DNA from: Paraburkholderia podalyriae | GTDB taxonomy: Bacteria; Pseudomonadota; Gammaproteobacteria; Burkholderiales; Burkholderiaceae | DNA length: 64,000 bases | Reading direction: 5' to 3' | Assembly (NCBI RefSeq): GCF_014397785.1 | Contig: NZ_VZQQ01000013.1 | Coordinates: forward strand, 62,001 to 126,000 | In this document: piece by piece, positions 26,557-34,261 of the stretch | Numbering within the stretch: position 1 is the stretch's first letter | Layout: each line of letters begins with the position of its first letter | The notes under the pieces: model-generated | Seen by the model: the letters and a program-made list of their open reading frames with translations, nothing else | Told to the model about the DNA's origin: nothing | Database searches by the model: none | Position numbers and translations under genes: made by a program

Positions 26557-27304
26557 TCGGAACGGTAGATTTTGTAGTCCGCAGCGCACCGCCCTTGCCT
26601 AGCGCCCGTCGCGTCTCTACCAGCGTCATCCGCGCGGCGCGCGCATCGGCGGCCAGGCGCAGCAGCGCGCCGAGTTGCGACGGTTGCCGCAGCAGTTGGC
26701 GCAGAATCAGCCCCAGCGCCGTGGTGCCGTCGTCGCGCAAGCCCGCCGTCGCGGCGGGCGGCAGCGTACGCCAGGCAGGATCGGCGACCGCGCGACACAC
26801 GGCGAACGGCACACCGTGCGCGGCAGCGGTTGCGCCGGCGATATGCGATTCCATGTCCACCGCGAGCGCGCCGGTCGATTCGTGCAGCGCGCGTTTGTCT
26901 TCAGCGGTGATCAACGGCGCGGCGACCGCCGCCATCGCGCCGCGGCGCAGACGTCCCGCGAGCCCTTCAGCCGTCACGGCGGCGGCGATCCGCTCGGTCC
27001 ACTGCCGATCCGTATCGATACGCCCAAACGGCCCATACACCACATCCGCGACGATCAGCGCGCCCGGCTCCAAATCCGGCGCGAGTCCACCCGCGGTGCC
27101 GAAACTGACGATCCCCGCCGCGCCGCGAGCGACCGCCGCGTTCAGCGCGCGCTCGAGCAGATCGGCGCGCGCGGCATACACGACCTCGACGCGCTCGCTG
27201 CCGTCGCCACGCGCAATGCGCGCCTCGAACGCCATGCCCGCCACGACGATCACCGGCAAGCTGCTATCGCCCGCCCCGACGGACGGGATCATCGACACAG
27301 ACAT
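26543..27304 (-). CDS. hpnG: Hopanoid-associated nucleoside phosphorylase HpnG
   Basis: A 253-residue purine/uridine phosphorylase-fold protein. HpnG removes adenine from adenosyl-hopane, giving ribosyl-hopane (the step after HpnH). Motifs: 'IVSFGTAGGLAPDLEPGALIVADVV' (phosphate-binding glycine region) and 'LAVDMESHIAGATAAAHGVPF' (ribose/base-binding Met-Glu-Ser). It starts 3 bases after the shc stop, within the minus-strand hpnD-hpnE-shc-hpnG series. Confidence 0.88.
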   Translation of the reverse strand: MSVSMIPSVGAGDSSLPVIVVAGMAFEARIARGDGSERVEVVYAARADLLERALNAAVARGAAGIVSFGTAGGLAPDLEPGALIVADVVYGPFGRIDTDRQWTERIAAAVTAEGLAGRLRRGAMAAVAAPLITAEDKRALHESTGALAVDMESHIAGATAAAHGVPFAVCRAVADPAWRTLPPAATAGLRDDGTTALGLILRQLLRQPSQLGALLRLAADARAARMTLVETRRALGKGGALRTTKSTVPNDNE

Positions 27305-27307
27305 CCG

Positions 27308-29392
27308 TCACATCCCAACCGCGACGCGCGTGAGCCCATTGCGCTTCAGATGACGGAAGCGCGCGAGCGCCCACAGCGGGAAGAACTTGCGATAGCCGTG
27401 GTAGCGCAGATAAAACACGCGCGGAAAGCCGGTCGCGGTAAAGCGCGTTTCGTCCCACAACCCATGCTCGCGCTGCTCACGCCGCAGATAGTCGATACCG
27501 CGCGCTACCGCCTGGTGATCGACCTCGCCCGCCGCCATCAGCCCGAGCAACGCCCACGCGGTTTGCGACGCGGTGCTCGGCGCGCGCTCGTAGCCGCGAT
27601 AGTCGAGCTTGTAGCTCTCGCCGCCCTCGCCCCAGCCGCCGTCCTCGTTCTGGATCGACACGAGCCATTGCACCGCGCGCCGCATGCGCGGGTCGTCGTG
27701 CGGCATACCGGCCGCGTTCAGAGAGCACAGCGCGGTCCACGTGCCGTAGATGTAGTTCAGGCCCCAGCGGCCGTACCAGCTGCCGTCCGACTCCTGCTCC
27801 TGCAGCATGTAGTCAAACGCGCGCCGCGCCGGCTCGCTGCTTGGTGGCAGCTCGCCGATCTGCGCGAGCATCGACAGACAGCGGCCCGACACGTCCGCGG
27901 TCGGCGGATCGAGCAGCGCGCCGTGGTCCGAGAACGGAATGTTGTTCAGGTAGTACTGCGTGTTTTCCGGTTCGAACGCGCCCCAGCCGCCGTCGCTGCT
28001 CTGCATGCCGACCACCCATTCGCGCGCGCGCGCGATCGCTTCGTGATCCACATCGGATTGCGTGAGCGCCGCAGAGCGGTGCATCGCCATCGCGACCACC
28101 GCCGTATCATCGACATCGGGGTAATGCGCGTTGTTGTACTGGAACGCCCAGCCGCCCGGCCGCACGTTCGCGCGGCGCGAAATCCAGTCGCCGCGCACAT
28201 CGAGAATCTGCAGCGGCCGCAGCCACGCGAGCCCGCGTTCGGCCGCCTGTTCGGCGCGGACCTCGCCGGTTTCGAGCAGCGCGTGCGCGGCGAGCGACGT
28301 ATCCCACACCGGCGACAGACACGGCTGACAATAGGCTTCGTCGTCCTTGATGACGAGCAGCTTGTCGAGCGACTTGCGCGCGATCGCGCGATGCGGATGA
28401 TCGGCCGGATAGCCGAGCACGTCGTACATGATCACCGAGTTGGCCATCGCCGGGAAAATCGCGCCGAGGCCGTCCTCGCCGTTCAGCCGTTCGTCGACGA
28501 ACGCGACAGCCGCGCGGATTGCGCGCTCGCGGTTCGCCTTCGGCAACAGGCCGTCGACCGCGCGCAGCACCGTATCGACACAACGGAAAAAGCCGAACCA
28601 GCCCGCGTGCTGATGCGGTGCGCGCTCCTTCATGCCGGTGTTCACCGGCGCGCCGCGGAACAGTTCGTCGATGCGCACTTTACGCGGATTGCGCGCGAGC
28701 GGCCGCTTCGCGTTGAGCACGAGCAGCGGCACGATCACGGTACGCGCCCAATACGACACCTTCGACAGATGGAACGGGAACCACATCGGCAGCAGCATGA
28801 TCTCGACCGGCATCATCGGCACCGCACGCCACGACACCACGCCAAACAGGGCAAGCAGGATTCGCGTGAACACGTTCACGTGTTCCGCGCCGCCGTGCGC
28901 GAGGATCGCGTCGCGCGCGCGCACCATGTGCTCGGCGTCGATCGGGTCGCCGATCATCTTCAGCGCGAAGTACGCCTTCACGCTCGCGCTGACGTCGAGC
29001 GCGCCGTCGGCAAATAGCGGCCAGCCGCCGTTCGGCAACTGGATGCGGCGCAGATAACGCGCAATCTTCTGTTCGAGTTCGAGGTTCGGCGTTTCGCCGA
29101 GATAGTGAACCAGCAGCACGTATTCGGCAGGAATCGTCGCGTCGGCTTCGAGTTCGTAGAGCCAATGGCCGTCGGGACGCTGCGCGGCCAGGATCGCATC
29201 GGTCGCGCGCGTGATCGATGTGTCGAGCGCGCTCGCGCCGTCGCCTTGCTCAGGCGCCGGCGTTGCGGTTGCCAATGCGTCCGCCACGGCGGGCGCGTTG
29301 GCAACCACGGCAGCTTCGGCCGGATTCAGCGCCGCATCGGCGGCTTCGGGCAGCACCGCGTCGAGCGGCGGGGTTTGAGATAAGTCGTTCAT
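27308..29392 (-). CDS. shc: Squalene-hopene cyclase
   Basis: A 694-residue class II triterpene cyclase that folds squalene into hopene and hopanol at the inner membrane. The catalytic acid motif 'DVDDTAVVAM' (DxDD) is intact, and many QW repeats are visible (for example 'QSSDGGWGAFEPEN', 'QEQESDGSWYGRWG', 'QNEDGGWGEGGESY'). The start at 29392 (MNDLSQTPPLDAVL) overlaps the hpnE stop by 4 bases (ATGA), while the longer frame to 29740 runs into hpnE. The first 60 residues are Ala-rich and probably disordered. Confidence 0.94.
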   Translation of the reverse strand: MNDLSQTPPLDAVLPEAADAALNPAEAAVVANAPAVADALATATPAPEQGDGASALDTSITRATDAILAAQRPDGHWLYELEADATIPAEYVLLVHYLGETPNLELEQKIARYLRRIQLPNGGWPLFADGALDVSASVKAYFALKMIGDPIDAEHMVRARDAILAHGGAEHVNVFTRILLALFGVVSWRAVPMMPVEIMLLPMWFPFHLSKVSYWARTVIVPLLVLNAKRPLARNPRKVRIDELFRGAPVNTGMKERAPHQHAGWFGFFRCVDTVLRAVDGLLPKANRERAIRAAVAFVDERLNGEDGLGAIFPAMANSVIMYDVLGYPADHPHRAIARKSLDKLLVIKDDEAYCQPCLSPVWDTSLAAHALLETGEVRAEQAAERGLAWLRPLQILDVRGDWISRRANVRPGGWAFQYNNAHYPDVDDTAVVAMAMHRSAALTQSDVDHEAIARAREWVVGMQSSDGGWGAFEPENTQYYLNNIPFSDHGALLDPPTADVSGRCLSMLAQIGELPPSSEPARRAFDYMLQEQESDGSWYGRWGLNYIYGTWTALCSLNAAGMPHDDPRMRRAVQWLVSIQNEDGGWGEGGESYKLDYRGYERAPSTASQTAWALLGLMAAGEVDHQAVARGIDYLRREQREHGLWDETRFTATGFPRVFYLRYHGYRKFFPLWALARFRHLKRNGLTRVAVGM

Positions 29393-30657
29393 CGGCGTTC
29401 CATCGGTTGATTCAGAAACGTGTCCGCGGCCTTCTGGCCGGAGCGGATCGCGCCTTCGAGCATCGCGGGCAGGCCAGTTGCCGTCCAGTCGCCCGCGAGC
29501 AGCAAGTTGTTCCAGCGAGTGCGCGTGCCGGGCCGCAGCGTCTCCTGCGCGGGCAGCGCGGCAAACGTCGCGCGCGGTTCCATCACGACCTGCCACCGCG
29601 GCAGCGGCGCGAGCGGCAGATTCACCGCCTGCGCGACCTCGGCCCAGACGGTCGCCGCGAGCGCGTCGTGCGGCGTGTCGAAGAGCCGCTCGGCGCCATT
29701 GAGCGTCACCGACAGGCGCTCGTCGAACGCAAACAGCCATTCGGCCGTTCCGTTCAGCAGCGCGGTGATCTGCGGCAGGCCGAACGGCGGCTCGACCGCG
29801 AAATGCACGTTGAGCGCGGCCGCGAAGCGGGTCGGCGCGCGCAGACCCGGCACCAGCGACGCCGCAGCGTCGGGCGGCAGCGCGAGAATCACCGCCTCGT
29901 TCGCGCCGAGCGCGATGCTCTCATCGTCGAAATGCAGCGCCTGCACACGGGCCGGGTCGGCCGCGAACGTGATGTCGCGCAGACGCGAACCGAGCCGGAT
30001 CGTCGCGCCGCCATGTTGCAACAGCCGCAGCGCCGGATCGACGAACGCGCTGCCAAGACCGTTACGCGCGACCAGCGGCCGGCACGCGAGCCCGCCCGCA
30101 AGCAGCGTTTCGCGCACGAGCGCGCCGGTCAACCCGGCCGACGCATCGCCCGGCTCCAGATTCAGTAGCGCACGCAGTAGCGGCCGCAGCAGCCGGTCCC
30201 ACAGCGGTCCGTGGCAGCGCATCGTCTGCGCGACGCTGCGGCCCGGCTTCGCGAACAGCAGCGGCACGAGCGACAGGTAATCGGTCGGGCCCGTGTTGGG
30301 CACGCGCGCGCGTGCATCGAAAATCCACCACGGCAAGCGCCCCGGCGACAGACGCACGGTCCAGCGCGCACGCGTGGCCAGATCGACGAACGGATACTCG
30401 GGCCGCGCGGGGCCGACCAGTTCGCCGGCGGCGCCGATCGCGCGCGTGTAGTTCAGCGTCGCCGCATTGGCCGACAGCACGACGTGATTGCCGCTGTCGA
30501 GCGTCGCACCGAGCTTCGCGTCATAGTATGAACGGCAGCGGCCGCCCGCGTAATGCTGCGCTTCATGCAGCACGACCCGCGCGCCGCGCCGTTGCAACTG
30601 CACAGCGGCGGCGAGCCCGGCCACGCCCGCGCCGACTACGTGGACGAGCCTCGGCAT
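29389..30657 (-). CDS. hpnE: Squalene-associated FAD-dependent desaturase HpnE
   Basis: A 422-residue FAD amine-oxidase-like protein. The N-terminal dinucleotide loop 'VHVVGAGVAGLAAAVQLQRRG' (GxGxxG) and 'YAGGRCRSY' are present, and the C-terminal FAD motif appears as 'LLLAGDWTATGLPAMLEGAIRSGQ'. HpnE reduces hydroxysqualene to squalene, the last step of the HpnCDE route. It is 4 bases after hpnD and overlaps shc by 4 bases. Confidence 0.9.
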   Translation of the reverse strand: MPRLVHVVGAGVAGLAAAVQLQRRGARVVLHEAQHYAGGRCRSYYDAKLGATLDSGNHVVLSANAATLNYTRAIGAAGELVGPARPEYPFVDLATRARWTVRLSPGRLPWWIFDARARVPNTGPTDYLSLVPLLFAKPGRSVAQTMRCHGPLWDRLLRPLLRALLNLEPGDASAGLTGALVRETLLAGGLACRPLVARNGLGSAFVDPALRLLQHGGATIRLGSRLRDITFAADPARVQALHFDDESIALGANEAVILALPPDAAASLVPGLRAPTRFAAALNVHFAVEPPFGLPQITALLNGTAEWLFAFDERLSVTLNGAERLFDTPHDALAATVWAEVAQAVNLPLAPLPRWQVVMEPRATFAALPAQETLRPGTRTRWNNLLLAGDWTATGLPAMLEGAIRSGQKAADTFLNQPMERR

Positions 30658-30661
30658 CAGC

Positions 30662-31549
30662 TCAGAAAAGCGCGTAGCGCGCGACGATCCACAGCAGGCG
30701 CAGCTTCGGCTTGCTGACCTTGCTGCGCGGAACGTCGAAGCCGCGCTCCAGCGTGCGCTCGAGCAGCACGCGATAGACGCCCGACATGATGCGCGGTGCG
30801 CGCACGTGGCCGCGCGGCTCGCGATCCATGATCGCGTCGGACTCGGCGAAGTGCTGCTTCGCGCGCTCGGCGAGCGTCGCGCAGACGAGCGGCAGAGTCG
30901 GATCGTCGGCGATCTGCGTCGGGCTCGTCACCGCGATGCCTTCGCGCGCGAGCAACTCGCGCGGCAGATAGCAGCGGTTGATGTCGGCGTCTTCGTCGAT
31001 GTCGCGCAGGATGTTGGTGAGCTGCAGCGCGCGGCCGAGATGATGCGCGAGCAGCCGGCCCGGCTCGTCGCGCATCCCGAATATCCTCACCGACAGACGG
31101 CCGGCCGCGCTCGCGACGCGGTCGCAATAGAGGTCGAGCGTGGCGTCGTCGGGCGCGCAGATGTCGGCGGCGGCGTCCATCGCCATGCCGTCGATCATCG
31201 CGTGAAAATCCTCGCGTTGCAGATGAAACGTGTGAATGTGCCGCGTCAGCGCGCGTAGCGACGCGCGCGGCTTGCCCGCATAGCACGCGTCGATGTCGGC
31301 GCGCCATTGCTCGAGACCGGCCGCGCGTTCGGCGCGCGGCCGGTCGCTGTCGGCGATGTCGTCGACGGCGCGGCAGAAGGCGTAGACCTGGTACATCGCA
31401 TCGCGCTGCGCCGGCGGCAGGATGCGCATGGCGAGATAAAACGAGCTGCCGGATGTGGCGGCAGCGGCGTCGATTTCAGTATCGTCCACGACAAGATTGG
31501 AAACAGCCAAGACGATCTCCGCTGGAGGCGCCCGCTGAAAGGCGTTCAA
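30662..31549 (-). CDS. hpnD: Presqualene diphosphate synthase HpnD
   Basis: A 295-residue trans-isoprenyl diphosphate synthase of the squalene/phytoene synthase family, joining two farnesyl diphosphates to presqualene diphosphate. Both Asp-rich motifs are present: 'YAFCRAVDDIADSD' and 'QLTNILRDIDEDADINRCYLP'. HpnD is normally followed by or paired with HpnC, which turns the product into hydroxysqualene, but no hpnC gene is next to it or in the window. It heads the minus-strand biosynthetic series. Confidence 0.9.
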   Translation of the reverse strand: MNAFQRAPPAEIVLAVSNLVVDDTEIDAAAATSGSSFYLAMRILPPAQRDAMYQVYAFCRAVDDIADSDRPRAERAAGLEQWRADIDACYAGKPRASLRALTRHIHTFHLQREDFHAMIDGMAMDAAADICAPDDATLDLYCDRVASAAGRLSVRIFGMRDEPGRLLAHHLGRALQLTNILRDIDEDADINRCYLPRELLAREGIAVTSPTQIADDPTLPLVCATLAERAKQHFAESDAIMDREPRGHVRAPRIMSGVYRVLLERTLERGFDVPRSKVSKPKLRLLWIVARYALF

Positions 31550-31729
31550 AGAGGTTTTTTATGCCGACCCGCAGGGCGGTGCGCCCACGCGCGAAACATT
31601 CGGCTGGGCGGCCGGAAACGGCGAAAAGTATAGCAATCTTTGCCGGTGACCGCAGTTTCGCCGGCCAATGGGGCGGGAATGAAGGCCGCCGGGCGCGGCG
31701 GGTTCGACCGCGCCGCCCTCACTAGCGAA

Positions 31730-32680
31730 TCAGGCGCCCGCGAGCCGGAACGCGACCGCGCAGTTGCGGCCCTGGCGCTTCGCGCTGTACAGCGCCGCGT
31801 CGGCCTCGTTGATCAGCACGTCGTAGGTGAGCACGCCGTCGCGCGCCGACGCGCCGCCGAGGCTCGCGGTGACCGGCACGCTGGTGCCGATCAGCTCGAC
31901 CGGTGTTTCCTCGATCACGCGACGGATCTTCTCCGCCACCAGCATGGCGTCGTCGAGCGGCGTGCACGGCAACAGCAGCGCGAATTCCTCGCCGCCGAAG
32001 CGCCCGAACGTGTCCTGCGCGCGCACCATGCCGGCGACGCGCTGCGCCATCACGCGCAGCACCGTATCGCCGACGCCGTGACCGAACTGGTCATTGATTT
32101 TCTTGAAGTGATCGAGATCGAACAGCAGCATCGACATGTCGCCGCCATAGCGCTGCCAGCGCGTGAACTCGTCGCGCAGCCGCGCTTCGAAAAACCGCCG
32201 GTTCGCGATGTCGGTCAGCCCGTCGCGATTCGCGTACTCCTGCAGCTTCGCGACCGCGTCCTCGCGTTCACGCTGCACGATGCTCACATGCGTCACGTCG
32301 GAGATCGTCACGCACACGGCCACCACTTCGCGACCGCGCATCAGCGGCATGAACGTGCAGTCCTGCTGCATGAAGTCGACCCCGCCGGTGATCGGCCGGT
32401 CGTGATCGAACTTGAACAGATACGGGCGCTGCTCCCACGAGCTGAACGCGAAGCTGCCGAGTTGAAACACGCTCTCGATCTTGCGCGACAGCCACACGTG
32501 CGGCAGCTCCGGAAAGTTCAGGTAGATCGAGCGGCCGACCACCTGCTCCGCCGACAGGCCGCTATGGTCCTGCATGAAGCGATTCCACATCAGCACGTTC
32601 AGTTCGCGGTCGAGCACGAAGATGCCAAACCCGACCCGCTCGACCACGAGCTCGCTCAACGATTCCATGGAGACATTCAT
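31730..32680 (-). CDS. PAS-GGDEF diguanylate cyclase
   Basis: A 316-residue cytosolic protein: an N-terminal PAS domain (about 10-130, 'VERVGFGIFVLDRELNVLMWN', 'GRSIYLNFPEL'), a short helical linker, then a GGDEF domain with intact 'GRFGGEEFALLLP'. No RxxD inhibitory site sits at the usual position. The start overlaps the CheC-like gene by 4 bases (ATGA), so its output, cyclic di-GMP, is probably controlled together with the receiver and CheC-like proteins upstream. Confidence 0.88.
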   Translation of the reverse strand: MNVSMESLSELVVERVGFGIFVLDRELNVLMWNRFMQDHSGLSAEQVVGRSIYLNFPELPHVWLSRKIESVFQLGSFAFSSWEQRPYLFKFDHDRPITGGVDFMQQDCTFMPLMRGREVVAVCVTISDVTHVSIVQREREDAVAKLQEYANRDGLTDIANRRFFEARLRDEFTRWQRYGGDMSMLLFDLDHFKKINDQFGHGVGDTVLRVMAQRVAGMVRAQDTFGRFGGEEFALLLPCTPLDDAMLVAEKIRRVIEETPVELIGTSVPVTASLGGASARDGVLTYDVLINEADAALYSAKRQGRNCAVAFRLAGA

Positions 32681-33300
32681 AGGCTTGACAGCAGCGCATC
32701 GAGCGCTTCATTCATGTGGCGGATCGAGTCTTCGGGCATCAGCATCACCAGATGCGCGCGAAAACTCTGATGTTCCAGCGCGAAATTTACTTCGACGAGC
32801 AGCGCCACCTGCCATTGCAGCATGCCGGGCTGGAACACTTCGTCGAGCGTCAGCGTGTCGCCGAGCATGCCCGGCGCGGAAAATACCGGCGTGCGGCCCA
32901 GCTGGTCGAGTATCGACGACACGCACGCGCCGGACAGCAGGTTCGCGACGTCGAGCATCAGTTCGCGCTCGCTGATCGCCTCGTAGCTGGAGCGCGCGTA
33001 CGGGTCGCTCACGAGCGAACACAACTGCGCGATGCTGTCGCTGCGACAGATCACCAGCACCTCGCCCTTGATGTCGGAGCGAAAGCCCTGGCGCACCGCG
33101 CTGACTGTGTCGTCGATGTGGGTCATCTCGCGCAGCGTGCGCGCCGCGTCGCTCACCGCGACCATTCGCACGCGCGGCACCGACAGCTCGATAAACGAAT
33201 CGAGCAGCCGCGCGAGCCGCGTCGCGGCCCGGCCCATCGCGAGATTGGCGATTTCCTGTAGCGCGTCGCGCTGGTCTTCGGTGAAGGCGGGCTCAGACAT
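32677..33300 (-). CDS. CheC-like phosphatase
   Basis: A 207-residue protein of the CheC/CheX/FliY phosphatase family, which dephosphorylates CheY-type receivers. The first active-site motif (D/S-x3-E-x2-N) is exact in 'DALQEIANLAMGRA'; the second half has 'LMLDVANLLSGAC' with Asp for Glu. It overlaps the single-domain receiver gene (8 bases) upstream and the PAS-GGDEF gene (4 bases) downstream, so the receiver is its likely substrate. Confidence 0.82.
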   Translation of the reverse strand: MSEPAFTEDQRDALQEIANLAMGRAATRLARLLDSFIELSVPRVRMVAVSDAARTLREMTHIDDTVSAVRQGFRSDIKGEVLVICRSDSIAQLCSLVSDPYARSSYEAISERELMLDVANLLSGACVSSILDQLGRTPVFSAPGMLGDTLTLDEVFQPGMLQWQVALLVEVNFALEHQSFRAHLVMLMPEDSIRHMNEALDALLSSL

Positions 33301-33658
33301 ACAAGCCGTACTCCTTGAGGATGGGCAGGACCGCCTCCGGCGTCACCGGCTTGGCGATGAACGCGATCGCGCCGAGCTCGCGCACACGGGCCTGGGCGAG
33401 CGGCTGCACGTCGGCTGAAACGACGATCACGAAGGTATTGAGGTCCTCGTGCTGCAACGCTTCGAGGACCTGGTAGCCGGTCATGTCCGGCATCGTCAGA
33501 TCGAGAAACATCACCGATGCCTTGCCCTCGCGATACAGCGAGAGCGCCTCGCGCCCGTTCGTCGCATAGGACACGTCGACGGCCCAGTCCGGCGGCAGTG
33601 CCTTCGTGAGCAACTTGCGGGCGAGCAGCGAATCGTCGGCGATCACAATGGGGAGCAT
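33293..33658 (-). CDS. Single-domain response regulator (CheY-like)
   Basis: A 121-residue receiver domain with no output domain. The acidic pair is in 'IVIADDSLLARKLL', the phospho-acceptor Asp in 'VMFLDLTMPDMTGYQ', and the conserved Lys in 'IAFIAKPVTPEA'. The start at 33658 (MLPIVIADDS) is typical; the frame continues open upstream but is non-coding. The gene heads a three-gene overlapping operon with the CheC-like protein and the diguanylate cyclase. Confidence 0.9.
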   Translation of the reverse strand: MLPIVIADDSLLARKLLTKALPPDWAVDVSYATNGREALSLYREGKASVMFLDLTMPDMTGYQVLEALQHEDLNTFVIVVSADVQPLAQARVRELGAIAFIAKPVTPEAVLPILKEYGLYV

Positions 33659-34261
33659 GGCAACGGCAGGTCGGGCGGTTTGGGCAGGTCGGATAAAGGA
33701 ATGGGCTCGTTCGTCTGCGCGTTTTCCGCGCCTGGTTGTTCGCGTTCTTCGTTCATTCCGACAGGGAGGGCGGCACGCCTTGGCGTGACACCGACCGACG
33801 CGCGACCAGGTACAGTGGCGCCTGTCGAATTTGCAGTTGCCTTTGGCGAGAGGGGTGCGAAATGCAGCGGGACGCGTTTGGCGGACTTTGACGATCCCGC
33901 GCTCAGATGCGGCAATGGCCTTTTTATCGTGTGAGGATTGTCGAAGCAAAGCCGCGCAAAAGCAACTCGCCCGAATCGCTGACGGTAACGATCTGTTTCC
34001 AGACTAGGCTAATTTCAGAAATTATTATATCGTCGGGACGGGAATTTCCTATGTTTATACTTTTGTGTACGTTTGCGCTTGCCGATTCGTCGCTGTTTTA
34101 AAGCCGCTCTTAAAGCACTGCCGGCACGGCGCACGCCTGTCCCCCACGCTTTACGGCAAATTTTTCCGCGCTGCGTCTATGCTTGTTCTGGAGGCGGCAT
34201 GGTGCCGGCAACGGCCCGAGACGCGGCTGCCAGATTCGAACGACTTTTCGCCTCAACGACA
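33659..34261. other. Intergenic region between divergent signalling genes
   Basis: About 600 bases with an AT-rich segment around 34005-34070, unusual for this genome, probably the promoter region of the histidine kinase gene. No gene, hairpin terminator or repeat was recognised. Confidence 0.45.

Noticed and set aside
26675..29017. 780-codon open frame on the plus strand
   Set aside because: Antisense to hpnG and shc; composition is Arg/His-rich with no motif, a shadow of high-GC coding sequence.
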